DNA of 64,000 nt, taken from assembly GCF_002953715.1 (NCBI RefSeq), contig NZ_CP025013.1, forward strand, positions 558,001 through 622,000, in the 5' to 3' direction. This stretch comes from Rhizobium leguminosarum (GTDB taxonomy: Bacteria; Pseudomonadota; Alphaproteobacteria; Rhizobiales; Rhizobiaceae). Under the pieces are notes generated by a model, which was not told the DNA's origin, searched no databases, and worked only from the letters and a program-made list of their open reading frames with translations. Shown here piece by piece: positions 34,517-43,023 of this stretch (position 1 is the first letter of the stretch; every line of letters starts with the position of its first letter). The position numbers were made by a program, and so were the translations under genes.

Positions 34517-35608
34517 GTGACCCAGAAGACAATCTCCCGAGACACATTCCGCAACTGGCTCGCAGACGGTGAGGAGCTGGCGGTGTTCGACATCAGAGAC
34601 CCGGCAGCTGTCGGCTATGCGTCGCCTCTCTTCGCCACCAATTTGCCGGCCGAACTTGTGGAAAGCGAGATCGGCCGCTTCGTCCCGCGCACCGTCGTGC
34701 GCACCGTTCTTGTCGATGGAGGCGATGGCGCCGCTATCCTGCTTGCCGAAAATCTGGGGAAAGCAGGATGGGCGAATGTCTTCGCGCTCGATGGCGGCAT
34801 TCCCGCCTGGACGGCGAAAGCAGAGGCTTCCCTTCCGACATTCGACACGCCAGGCGTCGATTTTTCGCTTGCAGTGCGAGACGAAAGGAACACGCCGGTC
34901 ATCTCGGTTGAAGAATTGAAGCGCTTGCGCGATGCCGGTGAAGACGTCGTCGTCATCGATACGCGCACTGTTGCCGAATTCAGTCGCGATCATGTCCCCG
35001 ACGCGGTCAGCGTGCCGGGTGCGGAGTTGCTATTGCGCTTCAAGGACGTCGTGCCGTCGGATAAGACCAAGGTCGTCGTCTCCTGCGCCGGCTTGCCGCG
35101 CGCAATCCTCGGCGCCCAGACGCTGATCGACGCGAAGGTCGCCAATCAGGTCTCCTATCTGCATGACGGGACGAAGGCCTGGACCGGCGCCGGCCTGGAA
35201 CTCGAAACCGGCAGGAGCCGTGTCTACGGCGAGGCAAGCCCAGCGGCGCTCGATTTCGCGCGCGCGCATCTCCAGACACTGAGCGCCGATGACCGTTTTC
35301 CCGAGATCGATGTCGCCACCGCCCGCAAGTGGGCGCACGATCCCGGCCGAACGACCTATCTTCTTGATGTGCGCACGCCCGAGGAGTTCGAGAAGAGCCA
35401 TCTCGACGGGACGCTTTCGTCGGAGGGCGGCCAGTTGCTCGGCGTCGCCTACCGCACCATCGCCGTTCGCGGTGCGCGCGTCGTCCTCATCGACGACCCG
35501 CTTGGGGTGCGGGCGCGCACCGTTGCGCATTGGCTTCAGCGCCGTAACTTCGAAATCGCAATATTGCTGGTTGATTTCTCGGCTCAGCAGCTGAGCGCAG
35601 TTGCTTGA
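34517..35608 (+). CDS. Three-domain rhodanese-like sulfurtransferase
   Basis: A 363-residue protein with three consecutive rhodanese domains (about 5-108, 128-235, 262-360). Only the middle one keeps a plausible active-site loop with Cys190 (VVVSCAGLPRA); the matching loops in the first (VLVDGGDGAAI) and third (VLIDDPLGVRA) lack cysteine. Rhodaneses move sulfane sulfur to acceptors such as cyanide or thiols. The start is GTG with GGAGG 7 bases upstream. As the last gene of the LLM/amidohydrolase/binding-protein operon it may collect reduced sulfur released by the pathway, an inference. Confidence 0.85.
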   Translation: MTQKTISRDTFRNWLADGEELAVFDIRDPAAVGYASPLFATNLPAELVESEIGRFVPRTVVRTVLVDGGDGAAILLAENLGKAGWANVFALDGGIPAWTAKAEASLPTFDTPGVDFSLAVRDERNTPVISVEELKRLRDAGEDVVVIDTRTVAEFSRDHVPDAVSVPGAELLLRFKDVVPSDKTKVVVSCAGLPRAILGAQTLIDAKVANQVSYLHDGTKAWTGAGLELETGRSRVYGEASPAALDFARAHLQTLSADDRFPEIDVATARKWAHDPGRTTYLLDVRTPEEFEKSHLDGTLSSEGGQLLGVAYRTIAVRGARVVLIDDPLGVRARTVAHWLQRRNFEIAILLVDFSAQQLSAVA

Positions 35609-35703
35609 TGTGAAATTCAGGGGAGCTTGCAAAAGCGAGGTCTCCGCAGCGGTTCGCTGGGAACCATGCGAACGGCTGAAACCGCCGCAATCCCCAGCCT
35701 TCG

Positions 35704-36864
35704 TCAGATCCCCGTCGCCGCCAAACGTGCAAGGGCATTCTTTGCGGCGATCGTTCTGATCATATGGTTCTGTGGCGCGTGCGAGCGGGCGGTCATGGCA
35801 TCGCGATGCTGGCGTTCGAGCTGGAAGTCGCGGTTCAGACCGGGATTGCCGGCCAGGTCGAGGGCCAGGCTCGTTACGGCGACGCTATTGTCGATGACGA
35901 CATGGCGAACGTTCATGCCATCCATGCCGACGGCCCTGCCGGCATCGACATCTTCGCCGAGCGATCTGAGCAGTCTGGCGCTGGTCGCGAGCCGGACTTC
36001 GATCTCGCCCAGTCCGTCCTGGATGCGGGGCACCGTCGCAATCGGCGCGCCGAGGCTTGCCGGCGTATGGCGGGCGGCAAAGGACAACACCCGGTCGCGC
36101 GCGGACAAGGCAACGCCGTGATAGACGGCGCCGATCAGCGAAAAGAAGAAGGCCGTCGCATGCTCTTCACGCCGTATCGGTTCCGATGCGGGCTGCGCCT
36201 CGATCACATCTGAAAATGGGATGACGACATCGTCAAGAATGATGTCGTCGCTGGCCGTCGCATGCATGCCGGCCGCGTTCCAGGTTTTTTCTATCTGCAG
36301 GCCGGGACTGTCGGTCGGGACGAGGAAGGACGCCAGACGTGGCTCCGGCTCATCGGTGAGCGCCAGCAGCGATACCCATCTCAAGATCGGAATACCCGTG
36401 ACGTAAGTCTTGCGACCGGTGATCCGCCAAGTGTCGCCGTCGCGCCTGGCGACCGTTTCGGGAAGCGCTCCATGGGCGGGCGAGCCGATGCGAGGTTCGG
36501 CCTGAGCGGCGTTGATGAGGGCAGGCCCGAGACGATTTGCCGACAAGACCCGCTGTGCCAGATGGTTCGGCCAGTTTCCGAAGCGGCGCAGGCTGTAGTG
36601 ACTGTTGTAGTGCATGGCGAGCACCAGTGCGGTCGAGGGTTCGCCACGAGCGATCTCGCTGATGACGGCCTGTGCTTCGACCAGACCGCCGCCATGGCCA
36701 CCATGTTCTCTGGCCGTCACGAGGCCGAGCAGACCGGCCTCGTAGAGATGGGTGAAGTTTTCGAAGGGAAACTCCCCCGTCGCATCGAAATGGGCCGCGC
36801 GCTCGGCAAAGTCGATGGCCAGCCGCCGCGCCTTGCCGACGGGATCGATTGCTTCCTGCAACAT
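35704..36864 (-). CDS. Acyl-CoA-dehydrogenase-fold flavin monooxygenase (DszC-like)
   Basis: A 386-residue protein of the acyl-CoA dehydrogenase superfamily (N-terminal helices, central beta domain with RITGRKTYVTG, C-terminal four-helix bundle). FPFENFTHLYEAGLLGLVTA at the N-terminus and the C-terminal DFQLERQHRDAMTARSHAPQ are characteristic of its oxygenase-like branch. It lies 20 bases after the DszB-like gene and probably supplies the DszC-type oxygenation (sulfide to sulfoxide/sulfone), but it is less DszC-like than 56807 and 59760 and could be a true dehydrogenase. ATG 36864 replaces a longer frame beginning at 36936. Confidence 0.85.
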   Translation of the reverse strand: MLQEAIDPVGKARRLAIDFAERAAHFDATGEFPFENFTHLYEAGLLGLVTAREHGGHGGGLVEAQAVISEIARGEPSTALVLAMHYNSHYSLRRFGNWPNHLAQRVLSANRLGPALINAAQAEPRIGSPAHGALPETVARRDGDTWRITGRKTYVTGIPILRWVSLLALTDEPEPRLASFLVPTDSPGLQIEKTWNAAGMHATASDDIILDDVVIPFSDVIEAQPASEPIRREEHATAFFFSLIGAVYHGVALSARDRVLSFAARHTPASLGAPIATVPRIQDGLGEIEVRLATSARLLRSLGEDVDAGRAVGMDGMNVRHVVIDNSVAVTSLALDLAGNPGLNRDFQLERQHRDAMTARSHAPQNHMIRTIAAKNALARLAATGI

Positions 36865-36884
36865 GGTCTTACACGCCTTTCTTC

Positions 36885-37922
36885 TCAGGCTACGGCGCGC
36901 TTGGCGAAAGCTTCGAGATGACGGCGATCGACCCACTCGGCAACATCGAAGTCGGCAGCGAGGAAGCCGAAATCGCGCAGGAAATCCTTGTAGTGGCTGA
37001 CGGCCTCGACCAGTTCGGGCTGCAGACCGAGGCCGAGGTGGCGGTGAACCTCCGCACCATTGGCGGCGAGCACCTGTTCTTCGGTCGCGCCGGCTTCGCG
37101 GGCGACGAAACGACGTGTCTCTTCCGGATGCGCTTCAGCCCAGGCGCTGGCCTTGAAGATCGATTCCAGCAGCCGGTGAACCAGATCGGGACGTTCTTCG
37201 GCAAGCAGCTCGTCCACGGTCAGCACACGAGGTGAGTCGGAATTGATGCGGATCTTCGGATCGGGATGGAAGCCGAATTCGGCGACCTGAACGGCGCCGA
37301 CCAGATTGGCAACGTTAATGCCCGCCGTTCCCTTGACGTAGATCGCATCCACCTCGCCGCGAATGAGCGAAGCGATTTCCTCGCCATATGCCTGCCGGCG
37401 CTTCAACCCGAAGAGAGAAGGGCCCTCCTGGCTCGCAAGGACGGAATCGGCAAGCGCGATGTCGACGACCTCGACGTCTGCAAGCTCCAGCCCTTCAAGC
37501 GAAAGAGCGGAGATGAGGCCCTTCAGCGCGGTCGCCCGCATGAAGTCGACAATGCCCTCCGGGCGGCGGGCGATGCCGAAGCGGCGGCCTTTGAGATCCC
37601 TAGTGCTCTTGATGCCGGTCTGCGGCAGCGTGATGATCGCCTGGAACTCATCCGTCCAGGTAATGCCCACCAGTCGGGTTTTGCGGCCTTCCGATCGGGC
37701 GCGGATCGGGGGCACGTTGCCGCCATGGCGGAATGACCAGTCGAGCGTGTGGTTGAAATGGCTCTGGCGGATGCTGCGATCGGGCGAGTCGATGATCGAT
37801 CTCAGCGTCACGCCTTCCTTGCGGAAGTTCTCCTCGAGATAGCCGAGCTGTGCGGCAAGCCCGACGGGCGTCGGCACCGGGCAGCGGGTATACCAGATTT
37901 CCGAAATGGCATTGCTCGTCAT
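36885..37922 (-). CDS. DszB-like sulfinate desulfinase
   Basis: A 345-residue protein of the NMT1/SsuA-like fold that lacks any signal peptide and so works in the cytoplasm, like DszB (2'-hydroxybiphenyl-2-sulfinate desulfinase). The DszB catalytic set appears conserved: Cys14 in YTRCPVP (DszB Cys27 in YSNCPVP), His55 in SHF (His60 in VHF), Arg65 and Gly68 in FRHGGNVPP (Arg70, Gly73 in RFGGEIPP), with identical His-Arg-Gly spacing. Desulfinases split an organic sulfinate into sulfite and the desulfurised product. AAGGGACGATC precedes ATG 37922; the longer frame is spurious. It sits between an LLM monooxygenase (11 bases upstream) and a DszC-like flavoprotein. Confidence 0.85.
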   Translation of the reverse strand: MTSNAISEIWYTRCPVPTPVGLAAQLGYLEENFRKEGVTLRSIIDSPDRSIRQSHFNHTLDWSFRHGGNVPPIRARSEGRKTRLVGITWTDEFQAIITLPQTGIKSTRDLKGRRFGIARRPEGIVDFMRATALKGLISALSLEGLELADVEVVDIALADSVLASQEGPSLFGLKRRQAYGEEIASLIRGEVDAIYVKGTAGINVANLVGAVQVAEFGFHPDPKIRINSDSPRVLTVDELLAEERPDLVHRLLESIFKASAWAEAHPEETRRFVAREAGATEEQVLAANGAEVHRHLGLGLQPELVEAVSHYKDFLRDFGFLAADFDVAEWVDRRHLEAFAKRAVA

Positions 37923-37933
37923 GATCGTCCCTT

Positions 37934-39112
37934 TCAGTGGCGCAGCCCCGCCTGTTTCATCAGCGGCAGCACCTCGCTGCCGAAGAATTCGAGATCGTCG
38001 CGGAAATCGAAGAAGCTGAGTTGCAAACCGTCGACGCCGGCTGCCTTCAGCTTGACGAATTGGTCGACGACGCTCTCGGGCGATCCAATCACCCTGATAT
38101 TGCCGCCGACAAAACGATAGGCGTCCTGCGGATCGCGGCCCTTCCACGCTTGCGCGTCGGAATTCAATGACTGGAAACCCTGTGGCGAGCGCTGGTCGGC
38201 ATGCGCGACGATGCGGTCAGCGAAGGCCCATGCCTCCTTCTCGGTCGGACGGCAGATGACCATCGGATTGAGCAGCGTGCGCACGGTGCGCCCGACATCG
38301 GTCGCAGCGTCCTTGACCCTTTTGGTGTGTGCCGGCAGCGACTGCAGCGCGCTGTCGATGTCGGCACCCGTCGGACTGGTGATGAAGACGATGTCGGAGT
38401 AGCGCCCGGCAAAGGCAATGCCGGCATCCGAACCGGTGGCGTTGACGAGGATCGGACGGCCGAAATTCGGTTTCGGCGTCACGAAGCCGCCGCCAAGTTT
38501 CCAGCTGCTTTCGCCTTCGAAGGAGAAGTTCTCGGTGTCGCTCCAGAGACGCTGGACGACTTCGAGGAATTCGGCCGCAAGTTCGTAGCGCTTGTCGTGT
38601 TCGATGCGCGGCCAGCCGAACATCTCGTGTTCGACCGCGCGATGGCCGGTGACGACGTTGATACCCCAGCGCCCGCCGGTGATGTGGTCGAGCGTCGCGC
38701 CGAACTTTGCCAGATGCAGGGGATGCCAGGGGCCGTAAAGAACGTGCATGGTCGAGATCAGCATGATCTTCTTGGTCAGGCCCGCAAGTGCCGCCGTGGA
38801 GACGAAGCTGTCGAGCGCCTGGCCGTCGAAGACGCCGCCATAGCCGCCCTTCGGCAGCCATTGCGACAGGGCAAAGACAAGATCGAAGCCCAGTTCCTCT
38901 GCTCTGAGAGTAAGGGCCTTGTTGTAGTCGAACCGCCAGTCCGTCGAGCGTTCGAGCGTCGACTGCGTCCAGCCGCCCGCCTGGATCGGCAGGAAGAGAC
39001 CGAGAAGAACCGGCTGTTTGAGAGCCTGCGACAGCGGGCTCTCAGGAAAATCGGTCGGGGCGGCGAATTTCGGCAGACCGACGATGGAGCCGGGAAGATG
39101 TTGAACGGACAT
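37934..39112 (-). CDS. LLM-class FMNH2-dependent monooxygenase, SfnG/RutA type
   Basis: A 392-residue luciferase-like monooxygenase. STDWRFDYNKALTLRAEELGFD, GGYGGVFDGQALDSFVS, LDHITGGRWGINVVTGHRAVE and EMFGWPRIEHDKRYELAAEF resemble dimethylsulfone monooxygenase SfnG and pyrimidine oxygenase RutA. Given the DszB-like partner immediately downstream, oxidation of a sulfone to a sulfinate (the DszA step) is the likely role. Needs external FMNH2. GGAGGACAACC precedes ATG 39112. Located between the binding-protein gene and the desulfinase gene. Confidence 0.9.
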   Translation of the reverse strand: MSVQHLPGSIVGLPKFAAPTDFPESPLSQALKQPVLLGLFLPIQAGGWTQSTLERSTDWRFDYNKALTLRAEELGFDLVFALSQWLPKGGYGGVFDGQALDSFVSTAALAGLTKKIMLISTMHVLYGPWHPLHLAKFGATLDHITGGRWGINVVTGHRAVEHEMFGWPRIEHDKRYELAAEFLEVVQRLWSDTENFSFEGESSWKLGGGFVTPKPNFGRPILVNATGSDAGIAFAGRYSDIVFITSPTGADIDSALQSLPAHTKRVKDAATDVGRTVRTLLNPMVICRPTEKEAWAFADRIVAHADQRSPQGFQSLNSDAQAWKGRDPQDAYRFVGGNIRVIGSPESVVDQFVKLKAAGVDGLQLSFFDFRDDLEFFGSEVLPLMKQAGLRH

Positions 39113-39144
39113 GGTTGTCCTCCGCTTGATCGTTGGCTCGTCGC

Positions 39145-40749
39145 TCAGGATGCTGCCACATAGGCGTAGGCGAGGCTGCTGGAGACCCCTTCGCCGCCGA
39201 CCGTGTGATCGGCGATGCGCTTGTTGTAGATGGTCAACTCCGGCTGGCTGACGATATCGATCGCAGGCAGGTCTTCGACGAGGATCCGCTGGATCTCGCG
39301 CCACTGTTCGACGCGCTTGTTCGGATCGACCTCGATTGCCGCGGCTTCCAGCAGCGCGTCGACCTTGGGATTGCTGTAGGCCGAACCGTTCGAGAAGGGA
39401 ACGCCGGGCTTGAAGTTCTTGCTCCAATAGAGGCGCTGTACGCCGACGGTCGGATCGAAGAGGTTGCTCATTCCCTCGAAAGCGAAGTCGAAGTCGCGAT
39501 CGGTATAGATACGCTTGGTATAGGTGGCGAAATCCTGGCTGCGCACCGTCGCGTCGATACCGACCTTGGCGAGCGCCTGGCGGATATATTCGGAGCCACG
39601 GGGGTAGCTTTCTCCGCTCGGCACATAATCGAGATTGATGCGCGCGCGAATGCCGTCGCTGCCGCGCGGGTAACCCGCCTCATCAAGCAGCTTTTCGGCT
39701 GCCGCTAGATCGATCGGATAGGTTTTCAGATCCGGATCGTACCATTTCGTCAGGTTGGGACTGATCGGGCCGGGAATGGCGCTGCCATAGCCGTAGTTGA
39801 TGGTGTTGAGGATGACTTTCCGATCGATGACGTGGGCAAAGGCCTGCCGCACGCGGATATCCTTGAAGAACGGACGCTCGAGATTGAATTCGATGCGGCT
39901 GATACCATTGGCATACTGATAACCGCGCGGCTCGAAAGCGATATCGGGGAGGGACTTGAAGCGTTCCAGGTCGCTGAGCGGCACGGGTGTGGAGGGCGCA
40001 AGATCGATCTCACCGGTCTCAATCGCGATCGAGCGTGCTGCTGCATCGGGAATGAAACGGACGATAAGCTGATCGAGATAGGGGCGCGGCTGATCCCAAT
40101 AGTCGGAATTACGCTCGTAGACGATATGGCTGCCGCGGATCCATTCCTTGAACTTGAAGGCCCCGGTGCCGATCGGCGCAAGATTTGCCGGGTTTTCGGC
40201 CACCTTGGTGCCCTCGTAGATGTGACGCGGCACGATAGGCGTTTCGGAAGCCGCAAGCGCCGTGATCAAATAGGGCGCCGGCTTGGATAGCGTCAACACT
40301 GCCGTCAGCGGATCGGGGGTCTGGACGTCCACCAGATTGAGGAAAGTGTTGCGGCCGCGCGGGTGAACTTCCTTCAGCGTCTTGATGGAGAAGGCGACAT
40401 CGGCCGATGTGAACGGCTGGCCGTCGTGCCACTTCACGCCGTCGCGCAGCTTGAAGGTATAGGCCAGCCCGTCCTGGCTGACCGACCATTCCTTGGCCAG
40501 AAGCGGCTTCGGATTGAGATCGAAGTCATAGGTCAGCAGTCCTTCGATGACTTTCGGCGAAACATAGACCGAATTGAAGGCCGTGTTGGCGATGGTCGTC
40601 AGCACCGGCGGTTCTGCCGAAAGCAGCAGTGTTGCCGTGCCGCCGCGCGCAGGTGCTGCGAGGGCTGGGATGCGGGCTGTCGCGGTCACGCCGAGTGCGA
40701 CGGAAGCCAGGAGAAAGCTGCGGCGCGTGGATGCCGGAAATACTGCCAT
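39145..40749 (-). CDS. Family-5 ABC substrate-binding protein of the dsz-like operon
   Basis: A 534-residue SBP_bac_5 protein, exported by a Tat-type signal (STRRSFLLASVALG). ATG 40749 has GAGGG upstream; the longer frame to 40812 is not supported. Landmarks include GGTATLLLSAEPPVLTTIAN, YTFKLRDGVKWHDGQPFTSA and IGTGAFKFKEWIRGS. It starts the minus-strand operon with the SfnG/RutA-type LLM, DszB-like and DszC-like genes and is divergent to the transporter core at 41030, separated by 280 bases. That arrangement makes it the prime receptor for that core. Confidence 0.93.
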   Translation of the reverse strand: MAVFPASTRRSFLLASVALGVTATARIPALAAPARGGTATLLLSAEPPVLTTIANTAFNSVYVSPKVIEGLLTYDFDLNPKPLLAKEWSVSQDGLAYTFKLRDGVKWHDGQPFTSADVAFSIKTLKEVHPRGRNTFLNLVDVQTPDPLTAVLTLSKPAPYLITALAASETPIVPRHIYEGTKVAENPANLAPIGTGAFKFKEWIRGSHIVYERNSDYWDQPRPYLDQLIVRFIPDAAARSIAIETGEIDLAPSTPVPLSDLERFKSLPDIAFEPRGYQYANGISRIEFNLERPFFKDIRVRQAFAHVIDRKVILNTINYGYGSAIPGPISPNLTKWYDPDLKTYPIDLAAAEKLLDEAGYPRGSDGIRARINLDYVPSGESYPRGSEYIRQALAKVGIDATVRSQDFATYTKRIYTDRDFDFAFEGMSNLFDPTVGVQRLYWSKNFKPGVPFSNGSAYSNPKVDALLEAAAIEVDPNKRVEQWREIQRILVEDLPAIDIVSQPELTIYNKRIADHTVGGEGVSSSLAYAYVAAS

Positions 40750-41029
40750 AGGTTCAACCCTCGTCTGCGGGCCGCGTGATGCCGGGCGGCCCTTGCTGTT
40801 TCGACTTTCCAACGACAGGCCCTCTCGTAGAGTTTTTTACCCGGCCGGAAAGCATCCTTGATCTTTGGTTCCGAAAAGAGACTTATAGACAGTAAATAAT
40901 TCCAAGATGCGCCGTTAATTGCAGGCAAGTTGGAAATATTTACCAATACGGATTTGACAAAACCCACCGATTTAGTCAACTACTATTGCATCGCAAAGCC
41001 GAAATCTTCTCAAGCGGCGAGGAAAAACA
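40750..41029. promoter_or_regulatory. Divergent promoter region with a half-site
   Basis: The AT-rich 280-base region between the divergent operons has TTATAGAC at 40883-40890, one half of the recurrent GTCTA-N9-TAGAC dyad with no second arm at the expected distance. A TTGACA-like hexamer occurs near 40955. Exact promoters cannot be placed. Confidence 0.3.
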
Positions 41030-42019
41030 ATGTCAACTTACGGGCGGCTCGGCCGCACCATCAGAAAGACGATCCTCCAGGCCGTTCCGACGATGCTGGG
41101 CATTGTCGTCCTGAATTTCTTTCTGCTGAAGCTCGCGCCTGGCGATGCCGCAGATGTCATGGCGGCGGAGTCGGGATCTGCGACGGTCGAGACCATGGCC
41201 GCACTGCGTGAACGTTTCGGGCTCGACAATCCGATTCTCGTTCAACTGGCCAACTACCTCAACAATCTCGCGCATTTCAGCCTCGGCTTTTCGCCGCGCT
41301 ATGGAATGCCGGTCGCCGATCTCATCGGTCAGCGTTTGCCGGGCACGCTGATGCTGATGCTGGCGGCGCTCGCGATCGCCATCATTGTCGGCCTCCTGCT
41401 TGGGTCGCTGATGGCGACATTCTCCGGCCGGGTTGCCGATCGCGCAATCTCGATCGTCTCGCTGCTTTTCTATTCCATCCCAGGCTTCTGGATAGGGCTG
41501 ATGCTGATCCTGCTGTTCTCGGTCAAGCTCGGCTGGCTGCCGAGCGGCGGGGATAGCACCATCGGCTCACGGCTGACCGGACTGCCTGCGCTCCTCGACC
41601 GTGCCCGCTACATGGTACTGCCGGCAACATCGCTGGCCCTCTTCTATCTGGCCATCTATGCACGCCTGACACGCGCTGCCATGCTGGAAGTGAAGTCGCA
41701 GGATTTCGTTCGCACGGCCCGCGCCAAGGGCGTCTCGCCATTTTTCCTGACCACACGCCATATTCTGCGAAACGCGCTGATCCCGATCACCACGATGGCC
41801 GGCATGCACTTCGGCGGCATGCTCGGCGGCGCCGTCGTCGTCGAAACGGTCTATAGCTGGCCGGGTCTCGGCCGACTTGCCTTCGAGGCCGTCATGGCGC
41901 GCGACTTCAGCGTTCTCCTCGGTATCCTGCTGCTTTCGTCCTTCATGGTGATCGTCGCCAATGCGGCTGTCGATCTTCTGCAGGCCTGGATCGATCCGCG
42001 AATTGGAGCAAGTCGATGA
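41030..42019 (+). CDS. ABC transporter permease, DppB type
   Basis: A 329-residue DppB-class permease: FLLKLAPGDAADVMAAESGS after the first membrane helix, YLNNLAHFSLGFSPRYGMPV, the EAA loop QDFVRTARAKGVSPFFLTTR and GGAVVVETVYSWPGLGRLAF. GCGAGGAA precedes the start. The first gene of a plus-strand operon that has both permeases and two separate ATPases but no receptor gene of its own. Confidence 0.93.
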   Translation: MSTYGRLGRTIRKTILQAVPTMLGIVVLNFFLLKLAPGDAADVMAAESGSATVETMAALRERFGLDNPILVQLANYLNNLAHFSLGFSPRYGMPVADLIGQRLPGTLMLMLAALAIAIIVGLLLGSLMATFSGRVADRAISIVSLLFYSIPGFWIGLMLILLFSVKLGWLPSGGDSTIGSRLTGLPALLDRARYMVLPATSLALFYLAIYARLTRAAMLEVKSQDFVRTARAKGVSPFFLTTRHILRNALIPITTMAGMHFGGMLGGAVVVETVYSWPGLGRLAFEAVMARDFSVLLGILLLSSFMVIVANAAVDLLQAWIDPRIGASR

Positions 42020-43023
42020 ACAGCCATAAACTTGGAACCTATGCGGCAGAGACGATCGATCTCGCGCCGCCGGCAAGGGCAGAGGCCGCACGCCCCGCAA
42101 CCCAACCGGCAGCCCAACCGCGCTGGACTCACGTCCACGCACCGGATGTGCGCGCTTCCGCCGTTCACGGCACGGCCTGGCGTGGCTTGCGCCGCGAGTT
42201 CAAGGTTTTTCTGTCCAATCCGAATGCATTGTTCGGCGTTGCTTTCCTGCTCGTCGTTGCCGTGTCGGCACTTCTCGCTTCGCTGATCTATCCCGGCGAT
42301 CCGATGGAAATGGTGGCGAGACCGTTTCTCTGGCCAGGCCAGGATGCAGCTTATCCACTCGGTACGGATTCGATGGGCCGTGACGTGCTTGCCGGAATCC
42401 TGCATGGGGCCCGCATCTCGCTGACGGTCGGCATCGCCGCGACACTGCTCGGGCTTTCGGCCGGGATATTGATCGGTGCGGCCGCTGGCTATTTCGGCGG
42501 ATTGGTGGACGACATCCTCGTCAAGTTGGTCGAGATCTTCCAGACTATTCCGAGCTTCGTCCTGCTCGTCGTGCTGGTCGCCATCGCTCAGCCGACCACC
42601 GGAACGGTGACGGTGGCCATCGCCCTCGTCAGCTGGCCGACCGTTGCACGCCTGACCCGGGCCGAATTCCGCGCGATCCGGGAGAAGGATTACGTGCTTG
42701 CCGCGCGCAGCCTCGGCTTTGGCCATGCGCGCATCATCTTTCGGGAAATCCTGCCCAACGCCCTGCCGCCGCTGATCGTCACATCGTCAGTCATGGTGGC
42801 CAGCGCAATCTTGATGGAGTCGGCGCTCTCGTTCATGGGACTTGGCGATCCCAATCGCGTCTCCTGGGGTTCGATGATCGGCGCCGGCCGCGACGTGATC
42901 CGCACCGCTTGGTATCTCACGGCCCTGCCAGGCCTGGCGATCGTCTTCACCGTGCTTGCCCTCAACCTGATCGGCGACGGCCTCAATGACGCGCTCAACC
43001 CGCGTTTTTCGGAGGAGCGCTGA
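42016..43023 (+). CDS. ABC transporter permease, DppC type
   Basis: A 335-residue DppC-class permease. An Ala/Pro-rich cytoplasmic N-terminus of about 65 residues, longer than usual, precedes the first membrane helix (NALFGVAFLLVVAVSALLA). YPLGTDSMGRDVLAGILHGA and the EAA loop KDYVLAARSLGFGHARIIFR are diagnostic. It overlaps the preceding gene by ATGA and the next by one base (TGATG). Confidence 0.93.
   Translation: MNSHKLGTYAAETIDLAPPARAEAARPATQPAAQPRWTHVHAPDVRASAVHGTAWRGLRREFKVFLSNPNALFGVAFLLVVAVSALLASLIYPGDPMEMVARPFLWPGQDAAYPLGTDSMGRDVLAGILHGARISLTVGIAATLLGLSAGILIGAAAGYFGGLVDDILVKLVEIFQTIPSFVLLVVLVAIAQPTTGTVTVAIALVSWPTVARLTRAEFRAIREKDYVLAARSLGFGHARIIFREILPNALPPLIVTSSVMVASAILMESALSFMGLGDPNRVSWGSMIGAGRDVIRTAWYLTALPGLAIVFTVLALNLIGDGLNDALNPRFSEER

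Noticed and set aside
36885..37922. Reading the DszB-like gene as an ordinary SsuA-type periplasmic receptor
   Set aside because: It has no signal peptide, sits between two oxygenase genes, and keeps the DszB Cys/His/Arg/Gly set with matching spacing.
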